NCBI GenBank assembly: GCA_030549775.1
Contig: CM060177.1
Location: 46,774,244-46,838,243, forward strand
Reading direction: 5' to 3'
Source of the DNA: Tamarix chinensis
Taxonomy: Eukaryota > Streptophyta > Magnoliopsida > Caryophyllales > Tamaricaceae
DNA length: 64,000 nt
Of this stretch, positions 11,036 through 24,300 are shown piece by piece; the first letter of the stretch is position 1, and every line of letters starts with the position of its first letter. A program made the position numbers and the translations under genes. Below the pieces are notes generated by a model. It did no database searches. It saw only the letters and a program-made list of their open reading frames with translations, and had not been told where the DNA came from.

Positions 11036-14000
11036 GTAAAAATTAGGGTATTATAGTTACCATCGTAAGTGACATAAGTCTAGCTTACCATGCCAAACTT
11101 ATGTCAATCACAAGGTAAAATGAATCAAATATAAAACATGGTAAATAGAAAACAAGAAAAGCTTCATAAAGACATATATGATTTGGATATTAACTTTAAG
11201 TACAATATTCAAAATATATACAAAAGGGATACCAAAGATCTAAGAGTCCAAAAAAGTATCCAGGTAAAACAATCATTTGTATAACATGACTCTATGCCCA
11301 AAACCTTGATGTAGAAATCACTCTACCCCACACAAAGCATCATATCTGCAAAATCATCTAGTTGGTCCTCATGAATCTATACATAGACATCAAGGTCATT
11401 TACTCTTGAGAATGAGTAACACCCATAAAAATATGGTCAGTACACTACGTATTGAGTAAGGTAGAAATACAATTGAGTAAGGGATATAGATAATTACATA
11501 CATGTATGGTAGATATTAATCACACATCCAAGATACTAAAACATTATAAGGTAATTACTAATTCAGATCTCATTATTAGATATAAAATGATCCATTCTCT
11601 TATTTACATTGAGTTTAGGGACCCCCATAATTCTTACACTTGTAGAATGGTCTAAAGCACCTTTTAGGGACAATACACCTAAGCTACTATTATCGTTCGG
11701 TGGAATGAACCCGACATCTCTCAAGAAAAAGCACACGAGGCATTAGTCAAATGGTCTGATCATTTCTCAAAGATGACACACGTGAGCTAGTATTGTTGTT
11801 TGGTGGAACGAACATAACACCTCAGTCCTAACTCATATAATCTTTCACTTTAAATAATTAATATGTTATCCATTTGTTAATTATCTCAAATCATATAATT
11901 ATTTATGTTTAATTTAGGTCCACCCAATCTAATCAATTTGGCGGAACAGATGAATGCACTTCTTAAGGAAAAACATACCTAAGCTACTATTATAGTCTTA
12001 TGGGGACCAATAAAACACCTCAGCTCGACTCAAGTGATCTTTCACTTTTAAAGATCAATGTATTATTCATGTTTGGTTTTATAGGTAAAAAATATAATTG
12101 AATAAATTAAAGCACAATCACATATATATCAAGGCCATTCTCAGGGGTTAAGATTCATATATTTTCTAATAAACCCTAATTTCACTTTTTAGTCATGATT
12201 TCTCCTATATTGCTCATTTATTCACCAAATTTATTATCTCCTTCTCAAATATTATTATTACTAACATAACCAAAATTCAAGGCCTAACTCTAATATCTTG
12301 TACATGCGATAATAACCATATCTCAAGAATTATTATTCACGAGGCTTACAGAATCCTAATTTAACAAGCATGTCATAACTTTTTCCATAAGGCTCATATA
12401 AGCAATAAATTTAATATATATTCCTAAAAAGATGATAATAGAAACATATTTTAAATTCATGGTCTAGCTCTAATGTTTCACACATGTGATAATAACATCC
12501 CCCTTTTAAAGTTGTTATTCCCAAATTTAGAAATTTTCTCATCTTGTAGGACTTATACCATATATGATATCTCAAACATTTCATACGATCTCCTTAGAAT
12601 ATTTGAAGTCATCTAACACATTAAAATACCATCATTTCCATATTAAACCTATATTGACCAAAATTCCTTTATTTCACAAAAATCTTATATGTTGATATCA
12701 TTATTTCCAAAACCTCCATTTATCATCATAAACCTTAAATACTCATTTCTCACTTATCATAATATATTAATCCCATATTAAAACCACATACCATACTGAT
12801 CCTCTTAGAGATCTCTATACAGTAATTATTGTAACGATATCGTGAAATTCTCCACTTACTTATTTCCATCACATAAAATCATATTCTCATATCATCGCAT
12901 AAAAAACAAGCATTTATCAAAATAATTATAATAACATCATAACACACATAGTAAAATATAATACTTAACACAAAAACCCTAGAATACAACTAGTACCCTT
13001 ACAAAAAAAAGCATCAATCACTAAGCACGTATCCTAACCCACATTCTCTGAAGCTTCTAGTAAATTACCTAAGAAAATATCAAAAAAAAACACCATTAGA
13101 ACTTGATGCTATATTTAAAAAAGAGTTAAGGTAAGGAAGAGTGAATAAAGGGAGGAAAAACTAAACCAACACAAAGTAAGGATTTTAGTTTAACAATAAA
13201 GGAAGTAATGGTTACAGTTGTTAAACCAAGGAGGGTGGAAACAGTTGGATTAACCAATGGTGGGGAGTGAGGATAGGTATTTTTGTCCAAAGGAGGGTGG
13301 TGGGCTACAATGGAGATGCCTGAATGGAGGTGGTGAGCTATGGTGGCCTTTATCAAAAGCGGTGAGGGTGTTGTTGTAATTTTTGCCAAAGTAAAGAGGT
13401 AGGGAACATTGTGTTTTATCGGTGAAAGGAGGTGTTGTGGCGATTTTATTCAGTGTTATAGGTGAGGAAATGGTGAAGGATGTTGGTGCTTATGGGTGGT
13501 GCTCAATAAGGGTTGCCAATAGAGGTGTTGGTGGGTTGTTTTGGCGACGAAAAGTAAGACTGTGTTTGGTGGTGGTTTTCAACAAAAAAATGGAGGGAGA
13601 AGGAGGTAGCTTAGTGCATTAAATGTGAAATGCGTGTGTGTGCGTGTGTGTGTTGCACCCACAAAAGGAGAAGGAAATAGGATGATTAGGCAAGTTTGTT
13701 TTTCAAAGTAAAACCTTTTATGCATATAAAATGAATATGAGAATTTATGGGGGTAGGGAGTAGGTGATGGTGGTGCGGTAGGCATTGTTTAGGGATAACA
13801 TTTCATGGATAAATAAGGGGGAGAAAGGGAAAAGAAAAGGTTATCTAGGGAGAGGAATAGGAGAAGGAAAAGAAAAAGAAAAAGAGAAAAAATTGAAAGA
13901 AAATGGTGTGGATTTTAGGTTAGGGTATCATAGTAAATTAATTATTAATCATCTAGGGGTTAGGTTTAGGTTTAAAAAAAAGAAAAAAAAATGTTAATAT

Positions 14001-14109
14001 CCCATATTAGAAATTTGGTTTAGCTAAAATATAAATCTCCCGAGTATTAAAATTAGGTTACAATATTAATTACTTGGGATTCAGTTTAGCAAAAATTCAA
14101 GATATTACA
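11036..14109 (-). mobile_element. Reverse-oriented long LTR (copy D)
   Basis: Read on the minus strand it starts TGTAATATCTTGAATTTTTG at 14,109, has the purine/pyrimidine-biased leader (13,000-13,980 here), and further in shows the subrepeats in complement (GTTCGGTGGAATGAAC-type, about 11,600-12,080). A stem GTGACATAAGT / ACTTATGTCAATCAC lies at about 11,057-11,112, near its 3' end. No internal retrotransposon sequence adjoins either end. Open frames over 13,126-14,000 follow the biased composition and do not look like genes. The 11,036 boundary is inferred from where orientation changes. Confidence 0.6.
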
Positions 14110-14508
14110 TAAGGTTTAAGCCAGCTAAAAAGATAAAAGGAAGAAGTGATGATGCTAAGCAAAATAAGAAGTAGTTGTAGAAAGAGAAAAGAACAGAAAT
14201 AGGGATAGATGCAAAAAAATAGATAAAAAGGATGGTTGAGAGGAGAGAGGACATGAGGCGTAGAAGAAAAGAAGAGAGGGAAAAAGGAGATATAGGATAT
14301 GCAACAATAAAGGGAAGAGACAGAAGTGATGGGTGATAGAGAATAGAGAGAAAAATGTCATAGAAAGAGAAAAGAGAGAGAGATAGAAAGGCACAAAAGA
14401 GGGAGAAAAGGGGAACAGAGTCAACAAAAGAAAATTATTTGATGAAGAATAAGCAATATGTCATCTAATTAAATTGCTAAAAATTTTATATATATTTATT
14501 GCTAGTTA
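14110..14508 (-). repeat. Purine-rich tract, probably an LTR leader fragment
   Basis: AGAGAGAGATAGAAAGG-type sequence is the complement of the pyrimidine-rich tract seen in the LTR leaders. The 90-codon minus-strand frame across it is low-complexity Phe/Leu/Ser and is not a gene. It adjoins the start of copy E. Confidence 0.45.
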
Positions 14509-14679
14509 TGTAATGGCCCATATTTTTTAAAGCTTTATAGAATGGAAACTTATTCTTTTTAAAGGAATTTGGATGATTTCTATGCTAATTTGTAACTATA
14601 GTTTGGGTTTGTATAATAAAGAATTTGGAAAAGTTTGGAAAAATTTGAATACAATGAGTTTTTTCTAGCAAACCGATTA

Positions 14680-14835
14680 ACTGGTTCTATGAACTAATTG
14701 ACTAATTTATCATTTTAGCTAAGGCTTTTTTTATATATAACTGGTTTGGAAAAATAATTGATGGGTCTACAGAATAGTTGATTGTTATCACCAAACTGAT
14801 CATTTGGTTTATCGTCCTAAGTGTTTTTTCAACTT
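14680..14835 (+). repeat. AACCGATTAACTGGTT-type near-palindromic units, first block
   Basis: Units such as AAACCGATTAACTGGTT, GAACTAATTGACTAATT and AAACTGATCATTTGGTT are separated by short unrelated spacers. Each is close to its own reverse complement (AACC..GGTT). The second block is at 16,400-16,690. Confidence 0.6.
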
Positions 14836-15521
14836 CAATTTTCTATAAAAAAATTCATCAAGTAGGGACTTTAATAATCCAACTCGAGCTGTTTCTACGT
14901 AATTCTTATCCCTTTTTATCATTTATCCAACTATAATATTTTCCTCAAACAAATTTGAGGGCTCTATTTCAACAAATAAAGAGAAGGATGACCTCACTCT
15001 TGTATTCTTCATCTTTTCTCCTCTATTGAACTTGTGAATGAATGCTTCAATTTCATAATATTTTTGCATAGCTAGGAGATTTTCTTCGTATGTTAATATT
15101 TCATTTCTCTTCTTGTGTTCGATCCTTTCTATATGAACTTGACCTACATTCTCAAAAAAATCACCATTTGAGCTCTAAGATATAAGCCAATCTATTCTTG
15201 ATAAAAGCTCTCATTCATCTCATATTTAAATGATAAAATTAGGGTTGTCAATCTATTATGTATCATCACTCATTCCTCAACTAATTCATTAGCTATAAAT
15301 AACCCTAATCATATATTTTTATTACTTTTCTTTCAGCCTTTGAAATATCTGATTTTCTTAAGAACTTACGCTGATTCTTTCCCACTTTGAGCTTTTATTC
15401 TAATTAGATTCACTCTTCTTATCCTTTCTCTACCACCCTCTTGTTTTATTCTTAAGAAATAAAGAGTTAGCTTTAGGAAGAAGTTGAGTTTGCTTTCAAC
15501 TAACTATTCCCCTAATTTTCT

Positions 15522-15963
15522 CTTAAAGGTAGGGATATCAATGGGGCGGGTCGGGGACGAGGACCCCATCTCCATCCCCGAACCCAATAAGAAAAATAAT
15601 CCCCGAATCCGACCAGATTTTTATTTTTTTCCCCCAAAACCTGACTTTATACCTGATCCTTAATCCCATCCCTGATCCTCAAACCTTTTTTATATTATAC
15701 TTTTAATTTATATTCTATACAAAAAGTATATTATATATATATATATATATAATTATATAAAAATATATATATATAAACTATTTGGGGTGGGTTTTGGGAT
15801 GGGGACCCTATATTCGTCCCCACCCTATCTCCGAAAAAATTCCCGTTAAGAATCTCCAAACCTGAACCCGATCCCCAAATTCTCTTTCCGAAATCGAACC
15901 TGAATGGGAAATCCCTAACGGGCCCCTGAACCCACGGGAAAAATTTCCATCCCTACTTGAAGG
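15522..15963 (+). mobile_element. Small hAT-type non-autonomous element
   Basis: The element proper is 15,530-15,955 (426 bp). It starts TAGGGATATCAATGGGGCGG and ends AAATTTCCATCCCTA, a diverged form of the termini of the 6,995-8,060 element. Its flanks are CTTAAAGG (15,522-15,529) and CTTGAAGG (15,956-15,963), an 8-bp duplication with one change. The ends carry GGGTCGGGGACGAGGACCCC-type tracts and the core is AT-rich with a TA run. The mutated duplication suggests it is older than the first copy. Confidence 0.8.
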
Positions 15964-16399
15964 TAGTAAGTTTGTTTTCTTCCCTAATTTCAATTAATTA
16001 ATTTGTAAAGGTATTCATTGATTTTTGAGTTTTGATAAGGTTTTTTTTGGAAGTTAAAATATTTAAACTTGAATTTTCCTCTTTGTAGGAAAGTTTTGCT
16101 AAGCTTTAAATAAGGCATTCTTACCTTTGAAATGTGGAATAAATCAGTATGTGAGTTTGTGTACTCTGTAAAATATAAATATTTATATGCTTACATGAGA
16201 ATTTGGCACTTGAATGAGGTATGCTGTAATGTTTAATATTTTTGAGAAAAAGGGCTTGATTTATAAGAAATAGGGTTGATTGCTTGTAAATAAAGCATGA
16301 TTCAGTTTATTGGCATGCTAAAATCTTAGGCTTATGCTATAACATGTTATGGTTTGTATATGAAGATTTTAGAATTTGAATCATGTTAATACGAATGTT

Positions 16400-16690
16400 A
16401 TTTGTTGTGTAGGAGCTAATTGATTGATTGGTTAGGCTAAACCAATCATTTGGTCCCTAGAATAGTCGATTGGTTGGCTTAAACCAATTGATTAGATTTC
16501 ATGTGGTGACTTTAGTTGTTCTTTATTTAAACCTATTAACTGGTTTGTCAAAACCAATCGACTAGTAGTAAATTGATTAACTAGTTTAACCATACCAATC
16601 AATTGATTCAAGAGAAATCTAGGTTTTGGCTGAGCCAAACTAATCGACTAGTTAGCCTTAACTTATTGATCAGTTTGGCTATAGTGTGTT
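16400..16690 (+). repeat. AACCAATCGACTAGTT-type near-palindromic units, second block
   Basis: At least eight units of the form AACCAATCGACTAGTT or AACCAATTGATTAG, many of them imperfect palindromes, alternate with GGTTGGCTTA-like spacers within LTR copy E. No coding pattern is present. Confidence 0.65.
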
Positions 16691-18180
16691 ATTTTTGTTA
16701 TTTGGAACTTTATATGCTTTAAGAATATACACAATGCTATAATATGGTTCTTTAATGATGAGAACACACATCCTAACATGAATTAAATAATCTATTGGAT
16801 GGATTAAGTAATTCATAATTCATGGTATTCTCATTAAGTTTTTGGAAGGTCTTAATGGAAAAACCAAAATGAGTATATTACAACTTCAAAAGGAAAATGT
16901 AATTGAAATTCTTAAACTAAATGGATTATCTTGATAGAACAACTTAATATTGGTTAAGCACTAATGAAAATCTTATCACATGATTATAGGGTAATAATGG
17001 TTAAGATGGAATGATTATGTGTATTTGTTACTTGGATGTTACATGGGCCTTGTGTGATAATATAACCTTGTAAAACAATACATTAATTACTTAAAGTAAA
17101 AGTTATGTATGGGTATGGGTTCTCGATCTTCGATTAGCTATTAGGGGTTAGTCTGCTTTTGGGCATTTATTGGTGCATTCGGGAGAGATCCTGGTAGATC
17201 CTGGCGCCTTACCTACTTTAGACACTAATGATGTACTAGAAGGTATCAATACTAAAGGGTATGGTCACTTAGGCGATTTTTGGCTTCAGTTGGACTTTAT
17301 ATTCATTGGTGATTACTTGGCTTATGCTAGACTTTAAGTCCATTGATGGTTACTTGGCTTCTGCTGGATTTTATGCCCTCTGGTTTGGATAGGCTTCCAA
17401 GACATGTGATACCATAGGGTGGTAAACATTCCATCTCTCGATAAGAATAAGAATAAGGATATGATAAAGGAAAAATAAAAGGGAAAAATAATGGTTCACA
17501 CATAATTAATCTAAATGTAAACTTGGAAATGGACCTAATGGAATACTCTTATAGGTGGATAGTAGAAGAGCCTAGTAAGATATTGAATAACTTGTTATTA
17601 GTTTTACGTTTCTTTTCATAATATCTTTGTTACATTGCTATACATAATGAGCCACAAATTTTCTAAGTTCTTGCATGGCATGATATTTTGATGCATTATA
17701 TGAGCATGATAATACATGTACATCTAAGTGTAATGCGTAAGTATATTATTGCATTCAGTATTACCTTTATTGTTGCTTGTGGCCTTATATTCTTATTACT
17801 CCCACTAAAAAGTTAGCGTACTTGGTACAAATTTTATTGATGTTTCTATATGTTTGGTTACCTGCTCAATCCAATGAGATATATACAAGGATTTTTAGGA
17901 TGGTTGTTAGTGGCACTACCTCATTTTGGGATTGGAGGTTTGAAAGCGTGGACATCCAAAGACCGTTTTTTGGTCCTTAATGGAATAGGATTTGGGGGCT
18001 ATATCTTATTATCATTTTATGCTTATTGTATCTCTATATTTTTGGTTTACTCTATTTCATGTATTTGAGTATTTTGGGGACCAATTGAGGTCTTTCTTCG
18101 TAAATGTTTCCTTTTGGTACTTATAATCATAATTCTTGCTCACTCTACTCTTATTTTGGATTGGTTTGGTTTCTTAGCCT

Positions 18181-18229
18181 TGTATCTAACATGGGATAGG
18201 TGATAGATTTCTATCTTATATTAGGTACG
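18181..18229 (+). other. Terminal LTR hairpin (copy E)
   Basis: The arms TGTATCTAACATGGGATAG and CTATCTTATATTAGGTACG pair at 14 of 19 positions about 100 bp before the LTR end. Its sequence differs greatly from the hairpins in the other copies, yet the pairing is kept. Confidence 0.6.
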
Positions 18230-18329
18230 GTTGTAGCACCCCATTTTTCCTGTGTGCGTTTGGTATTTTTTTTACTTAAGTAATGATTTAAAATAAAAAA
18301 ATTTAGTAGTGAAAAATAGAGGTGTTATA

Positions 18330-18352
18330 GTTTTTTTCTTCCTTTATTTTTG

Positions 18353-18392
<40 letters not shown>

Positions 18393-19345
18393 AATTTTTT
18401 TTATTATTATTGGCTAAATACTTGCTACCAGGAAATGGATTGAAACCCTAGATCATAATTTGAGATATAGTAATAAATTTGTTTGTTTCATTGGATTATT
18501 CTTTGACTTTACGTGTTATTATTTATATATGTGATTCTGTTAGGTTAAATTATATGGTACATACCTTGTTCTCGCTTCTTCATAGTAACAATATGTAGGA
18601 GTATATGCATGCTGATGACTATATAATTGCACTAGAATTTATGAATATAAATTGAAGCTATGTTATATATCAATTCACTTAATAGTTTTGTACTCTAATT
18701 GAAATAGTAGAACGTTTAGATACATGTAATTTAAAGGAAGGGGATACAACTAGACACGTTTGAGGTACTAGTTTAGGTACTTAGACTGATACCCTTCCAC
18801 TTATACTTAATACTTTAAAATTAGTTAAATATATGAGCTGCTTGTTGCTACTATATTCCTAGAATTTAATATTGGCATTTTATCATACTAGTTATTTTAG
18901 ACAAGTAATATATGGTGTATAGACTTGATTCTGGCTTATAGTTTAATCAACTCCTTTATTGTGATTAAAATATTACTTAGACATTATTTCTATATTTTTA
19001 CCTAGTTTAGTGGTAGATTTCAACTTTCCTAGTGCATTAATCATATTTAAATTCATCTATTTTTATTATTTTCTTATACTCATTTTTGATATTTTTTGTT
19101 TTAAATTCACTATATCCATATTTTTCTCATTACTAGTGCTTTATTATTTATTTATTTTATATGAGTTTAGAGCTTTGGTCTTTCTTTGTGTTTTTTTTTG
19201 TGATTAGCAAATAAAGGTGATCCCTCTCAATCTTTGGCCTAGAATGATACCTTTATTTACCAATACCACAATTAGCAACGAGAGGATTTAAATTGTATGC
19301 TAATGACAACCACATCAAGTTGTTTTAACATCCAATTACTTAAGT
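18330..19345. other. AT-rich stretch with a TA/TG microsatellite, no gene seen
   Basis: A compound microsatellite of TA then about 15 TG units lies at 18,353-18,393. The rest is AT-rich and without recognisable coding. The short frame near 19,010-19,207 is Phe/Leu/Ile-rich low complexity. Confidence 0.6.
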
Positions 19346-21030
19346 TCAAGATCCTGATGTGCCACTATTACTAGTAGTGTCTTGATAGACTTTTCTTGAC
19401 CACTAGTGAGAAAATCTAATTATAGTGAACTCCTTATTTCTAATTAAACCTCTTGCAAATAAAATGACTTTAAACTTAAATTGCTTCACCAAATGAGATT
19501 CCTTTTTTCTTCTTAAAGACCCATTTGCAGCTAACAACTTTTCTCCATGGTGCTCTCTGGACCAACTCCTATGTGTTATTCTTATGTAGTGATTGCATCT
19601 CTTCACCCATGGATACAATTCACTACTCAAAATGGCTTATTTGAATGTATAAGGATTTTGATCAACCTCTTAAGCTACCAACAGTGTGTAACCCACTATA
19701 TCCTCAAATCCATATTTATTTGGAGAGCTAAATTCAGTTCTTATTATCCAATCAATAGCTATACTATATGGTTGAGCTTATGAATGTTTAACCTCTAATT
19801 TAAGATGATGTTGTTGATCTTAAAGTGTCTGTCTTAGGTCATTCATATTCTATGTCACTTCAAGATCCATCTAGTTCTGGAAATTATCACTTTCAATAAC
19901 AATAGAAGACTTCATAAGTGGGTTAAGCATAGAATCCTCATCAAAGGTCATGCTCCTATTGAGTATAACCTTCTTCTAAGATGGATATCAAATTCTATAC
20001 CCTTTCGCCCCTATTACTGTATCTCACAAACACTTCCTTCTTTGATATTGGTTATAGGTTACACTCACTAGCTAGATAATAAGTAGGACAACCCAAAACT
20101 TTTGAATTATAATAATTAGTGATCTTGCCAGACTATATCTAATAAGGTGTATTACAATTGATATAAGTGTAAGGTTTGTGGTTAATCAAATAACATGTTG
20201 TGACAAACTAACCCAAAAGATTCTACTCAATCTAGCATTAGAGAGCATACAACAAGCTCTCTCTAGTAATGTCTGATTCATTAGTTCTAATACACTATTA
20301 TGTTGTGGCATATTCTTGACTACATAGTCCTTTTGTCCTTACATAACTCAGCAAACTCAAATGAGTAAAGCTCTAGACAATTATTATTTCACAACCTTTA
20401 AAGCTTCCTCCCTATCTTATTCTCTACCAAATTCACCCATTACTCGAAGTTCTTGAAATCCTCACTCTTGTGCTTCATCATGAAAATCCAAGCCATCTTT
20501 GAATAATAATCAATTACAAATGATAAATATTGGCTTTCTTTGAATGAATCAATATGGAATGGACCCCAACAATCATAGTGAATTCAATCAAGAGTGCCCT
20601 TAGTCCTATGAATCACCTTGAAAAACTTATTGTGATGTTGTTTCCCAAATGCATTGTGCTCACAACACTCAAGTTTTTTAATCTTATGGACTTGAAGAAG
20701 ATGCCTCTTGGATAAATTTACATTTTTTTTATTATATAGTCAAGTTACATATGCCACAATTTGGCTATATCATATTAGCTTTTTGAAAAAGATATTACAA
20801 TGGTAGAACTATCACCATTGAACCTTATAGGATATATAAAGTACCCTATTTAATACCTTTCAATATTAGTGAATCCCTTGAAGACAATGCAAAAGTGTGT
20901 GAACTACAACATCATTCTTGATCTTGATAAAGTCTACTCCAACTATTTTGTAGATGTCGTCATTAACCATAAAAATGTTTCCTCCATCTAGCTTTTGATA
21001 AGTTGCAAACCACTATATGTTTGGGCACCT
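19346..21030 (-). pseudogene. Ty1/copia pol remnant: protease end to reverse transcriptase start
   Basis: On the minus strand the blocks run in copia order. GTLYIL and GSMVIV precede the GAG-pre-integrase region near 20,830. An integrase core with HYDCWGPFHIDSF, then IDYYSKMAWIFMMKHKSEDF and VENKIGRKL, lies near 20,580-20,420. The integrase C-terminal part, including VFVRYSNRGERV, is near 20,030. The linker NKYGFEDIVGYTLLVA is near 19,730. The RT start RRKKESHLVKQFKFKVILFARG lies in the open stretch 19,630-19,403. Stops and shifts occur every 20-60 codons. The right end stops at the start of an LTR at 21,037. It is a dead copy. Confidence 0.85.
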
Positions 21031-21036
21031 GTGGTG

Positions 21037-22060
21037 TAACACCCCAAAATTTTTTATGCAGGAGCATCTCATAATAATATTTCACTAATTAATTTTTCTA
21101 AGTTAGGGAATCACAAAACACTCTTAACTTGGATGAAATTAATTAGCTGAATACGAGAAATAAGTGGAAGTACCAGCCCATGATTGCATGGTGACACATT
21201 CAGCCCAAACATAATAAATTATGGTAGCTTATCCAACCCAAGCTCAACCAACTATGATGGCACATCAAGCACAAGCCCAAATAGCTATTTAATTACTATT
21301 TCCAAGTATTTTGCCACTTAAGAAGCCAAATTAGCCCAAGACCAAGGCTGGTTTTGAAAATTGAAAAAAAAGAGAGAAAAGAAAAAGGAGGAAAATTAGA
21401 TGGTGGAGTAGGTGAAGAAATTAAGCCAAGTCAAATCAAATTATTTTAATTGGCTAAGCATAGGAGATGATTGATTAGCTTTGAGGGATGATTGAGTGAC
21501 TTGTACTTTTATTTATTACCTACTTTTCAACATGTAAGGGGCTCTATGCTGTAGTATGGCTGTCAAAATACCACACATAGGCTGACCTCATTTTAGTTCT
21601 CATCCATCTAGTTGTTAGGTTGTATTAGATAACTAGATAGTAAAGAATTGTTGGAATGTAACTAGGTAGGTAAAGGGGATGGGTATAATGGACTTTTTGT
21701 AACCCTTGCTACCACTATAAATATGGGTAGCCTCAACACAATGGAGGACACTACCCCCTTGAATTACATATTAGATTTTTGAGCTTCCCTAAGCTCCCCT
21801 CTACAAAGTTGAGTGAAAAATTTGTTTTGAGTGAAAAATCTCATAACTTTTATCTCAAGTGTTGAAACTTTGAGTGGTAGTTGTGAGTGTTTGGTCTTTG
21901 GCTACCTTATATTAAATATTATCATTCTTCTCATCTCTTTTCACTATTTTATCTTTTGATGGTCAATTATTCCATAAGCCACCATCTCCCATTAAGCATG
22001 TGCCAACTTGTTTAGCATATGCATCATTTTTTATTGATTTTTTTTTGTGAAAGCATAATA
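21037..22060 (+). mobile_element. Probable solo LTR of another retrotransposon
   Basis: It begins TGTAACACCCCAAAATTTTT immediately where the copia homology stops. It has AGCCCAA-rich U3 sequence and a TATA box, ACTATAAATATGG, near 21,714. A downstream region ends somewhere near 21,950-22,060, where copy H begins. No 3' end or target duplication could be fixed, so the boundary is approximate. No coding region adjoins it. Confidence 0.45.
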
Positions 22061-22064
22061 TCAA

Positions 22065-24300
22065 AATATATTGGTGCTAATTCCATATTTGACATATTTA
22101 TGACTTACCATACCATCCTTACATCTAATATAATGCAAAGTAGTTAAGACTTAAAACATGATAAACAAATAATAAAAGAACTTTAATAAACTTAGATAAG
22201 AGTTGGAGGTTAACTTCGATTACGATATCAAAATACATAAAAATGGATATGTTTAAACTAAGAGTTAAAAAAGGTATTTGGACCAAAAATAAAAACTAGA
22301 TAACCCGACTCTACATTCAACCTTGATAATTAAGAATCATCCCTTCATAATTAAAGCATGAGAAGAAACAAAATTATTCAAAGGGTCATCATTGACCTAC
22401 ACCAAAACATCTTGGTTATTTGCTTGTGATAATGATCAATATGCTACATATTGAGTAAGGTAATAATACAGTCATAGTAGGATCATGTAAGTCATAATAT
22501 TGCAACAAGAGATAAACATATATATATATTAACATATGGTGGTACCAACTTATTTATTGATTTCAAGTCTCACGGTGAAAATGGTATAATTTAGTCCCAT
22601 AATCTTAATTATGTTGAGTTTAGGAACCTTACTATTATCAATCGGTGGAATAATATTAATAATATACAACCCTAGAGCACAAAGCTTCTAGATACTATTC
22701 TTGTCCAGTGGAATAGACAAGTATAACTTGTTCTAACTCATATGGTCTTTCATTTTAAGTGGTTAATATCTTATCGACAATTATGATCATTTTGAATATT
22801 TATTTCAAATTAAGTTAAGGGATCCCACTATTCTCAACTATGTGAATGATATCCATAATATAAACCCTATAGCGAAATCTCTTGGCCACTATTCTTGTCT
22901 ACTTTAATGGACAGATACAGCTAGTCTTGACACATACAATATTTGGCTTAGAATGATTAATATTTTATTTGTGGTTATTTATCTTGATGTCATCATATAA
23001 ACACAAATATAGACATTAAATTCACACGAATAATTTTAACTTAAACATTGAGAACACATAAAACACAACCATAAGAATACTAGTATTTTTTTTAAAAAAA
23101 GACAAGGCCATATTTCCCCTAAGGAGCCCTAATTCCACAAGTTAAGCATAAATTATTCCCTAGTTCTCATTTTATCATGAAATTTGATTCCCATCCTTAA
23201 AATTGCTTATTGACATTATTTCCAAAAATCAAGGTCCACCTAAGGTCTTATATATACAATAATAGCCTAACTTTAGGAATATTATTCATAATTTTCTGCA
23301 AACCCTAATTTTGCAATTTAGTCATAAAATTTCCCATAAAACCTTTAATAAAAAATACTAAAAATACTAATATCAACAACATATTCGAAAATTAATACCT
23401 ATCTCTAACATTTTACACATATGATAACAATCTAACCCATCCGAAACCCTAGTTTTACAAGCTGGACATAAATTTTCTCATAAAAGCACCAAATTTAATA
23501 TAAATGCTTAAAATTTCAATGATTATAGCATATCAATAAATTAAGGTCTAACTCTACGTTTTACATATGCAATAATGACTCACGTCTAGGATTATTATTT
23601 TCAATTTAAGCCATTTTCTTATATTATGGGACTTAAATCATTCATAATTGCTCAAAATATCTCACATAATATATTGAACTGATTTTAAACCAAATAACAT
23701 ATTAAAATACCAAATATTCTATATTTAATCAATATTGACCAAAACATCCTTAAGGATGCCAAAATACTCAACTTTCACAAAGACCTTATATATTTGATAT
23801 TATTATTTTTCAATCCCCAATTTATTACAGTGTCATAAATCTTAAATATGTTCATTTAACACTTACCATAATTTATAAAACCCACATTACAATCTATATA
23901 TCATACTAATTCATTTAGGGTTTATGATATAAGAATTACCACAACAATATCGTATCAGCTCATGCTTTCTCATCATACTTAATTCCCATCATATGATATT
24001 ACATTATCACATAATAACATTACCAACATAAAAATATCAAAAAAATAATAATAAAATCAAACATGTGATTTCACACAAGGTACATATAACATGCCATAAA
24101 TTCCTAACAATGAACACAAGGTATCCTTATCAAAAACGTCCCTGACCTCTAAGCACATATAAGCCTAACCCACCTCATCTAATACCTTTGGAAAACCACC
24201 TAAGAATTAGGAACAAAACACAAATAGAACTTAAGAATAAAAAAAAGGAAAGATTAAGGAAAAGGAGGGATAAAATGGATCAAAATTAAAGTGTGCAAGT
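22065..24300 (-). mobile_element. Reverse-oriented long LTR fragment (copy H)
   Basis: It aligns by eye with copy D in order and orientation: CTTACCATACCATCC near 22,105, complementary subrepeats with ATCGGTGGAATAATATT and CTTTCATTTTAAGTGG at 22,560-22,930, then AT-rich sequence. Near 24,180-24,290 ACCACCTAAGAATTAGGAAC and purine-rich sequence correspond to 13,050-13,140 in copy D. It is cut off there, before its leader, at the junction with the forward 5' LTR. Confidence 0.55.

Larger units (their letters stand above)
14509..18329 (+). mobile_element. Diverged long LTR (copy E), interrupted by a small hAT element
   Basis: The start TGTAATGGCCCATATTTTTT is like other LTR starts (TGAAATGCCC..). 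The end AGTAGTGAAAAATAGAGGTG followed by TTATA at 18,329 matches LTR ends. In between are TAATTACTTAAAGTAAAAG near 17,087, a terminal hairpin at 18,181-18,229, and two arrays of AACCAATCGACTAGTT-like units. It lacks the GC-rich leader and TTA intron of the better copies, so it is a separate subfamily or badly decayed. The frames at 17,777-18,068 show no family resemblance. Confidence 0.55.

Noticed and set aside
17777..18068. Hydrophobic frames that look membrane-like
   Set aside because: They lie inside LTR copy E, overlap in two frames and match no family I know.
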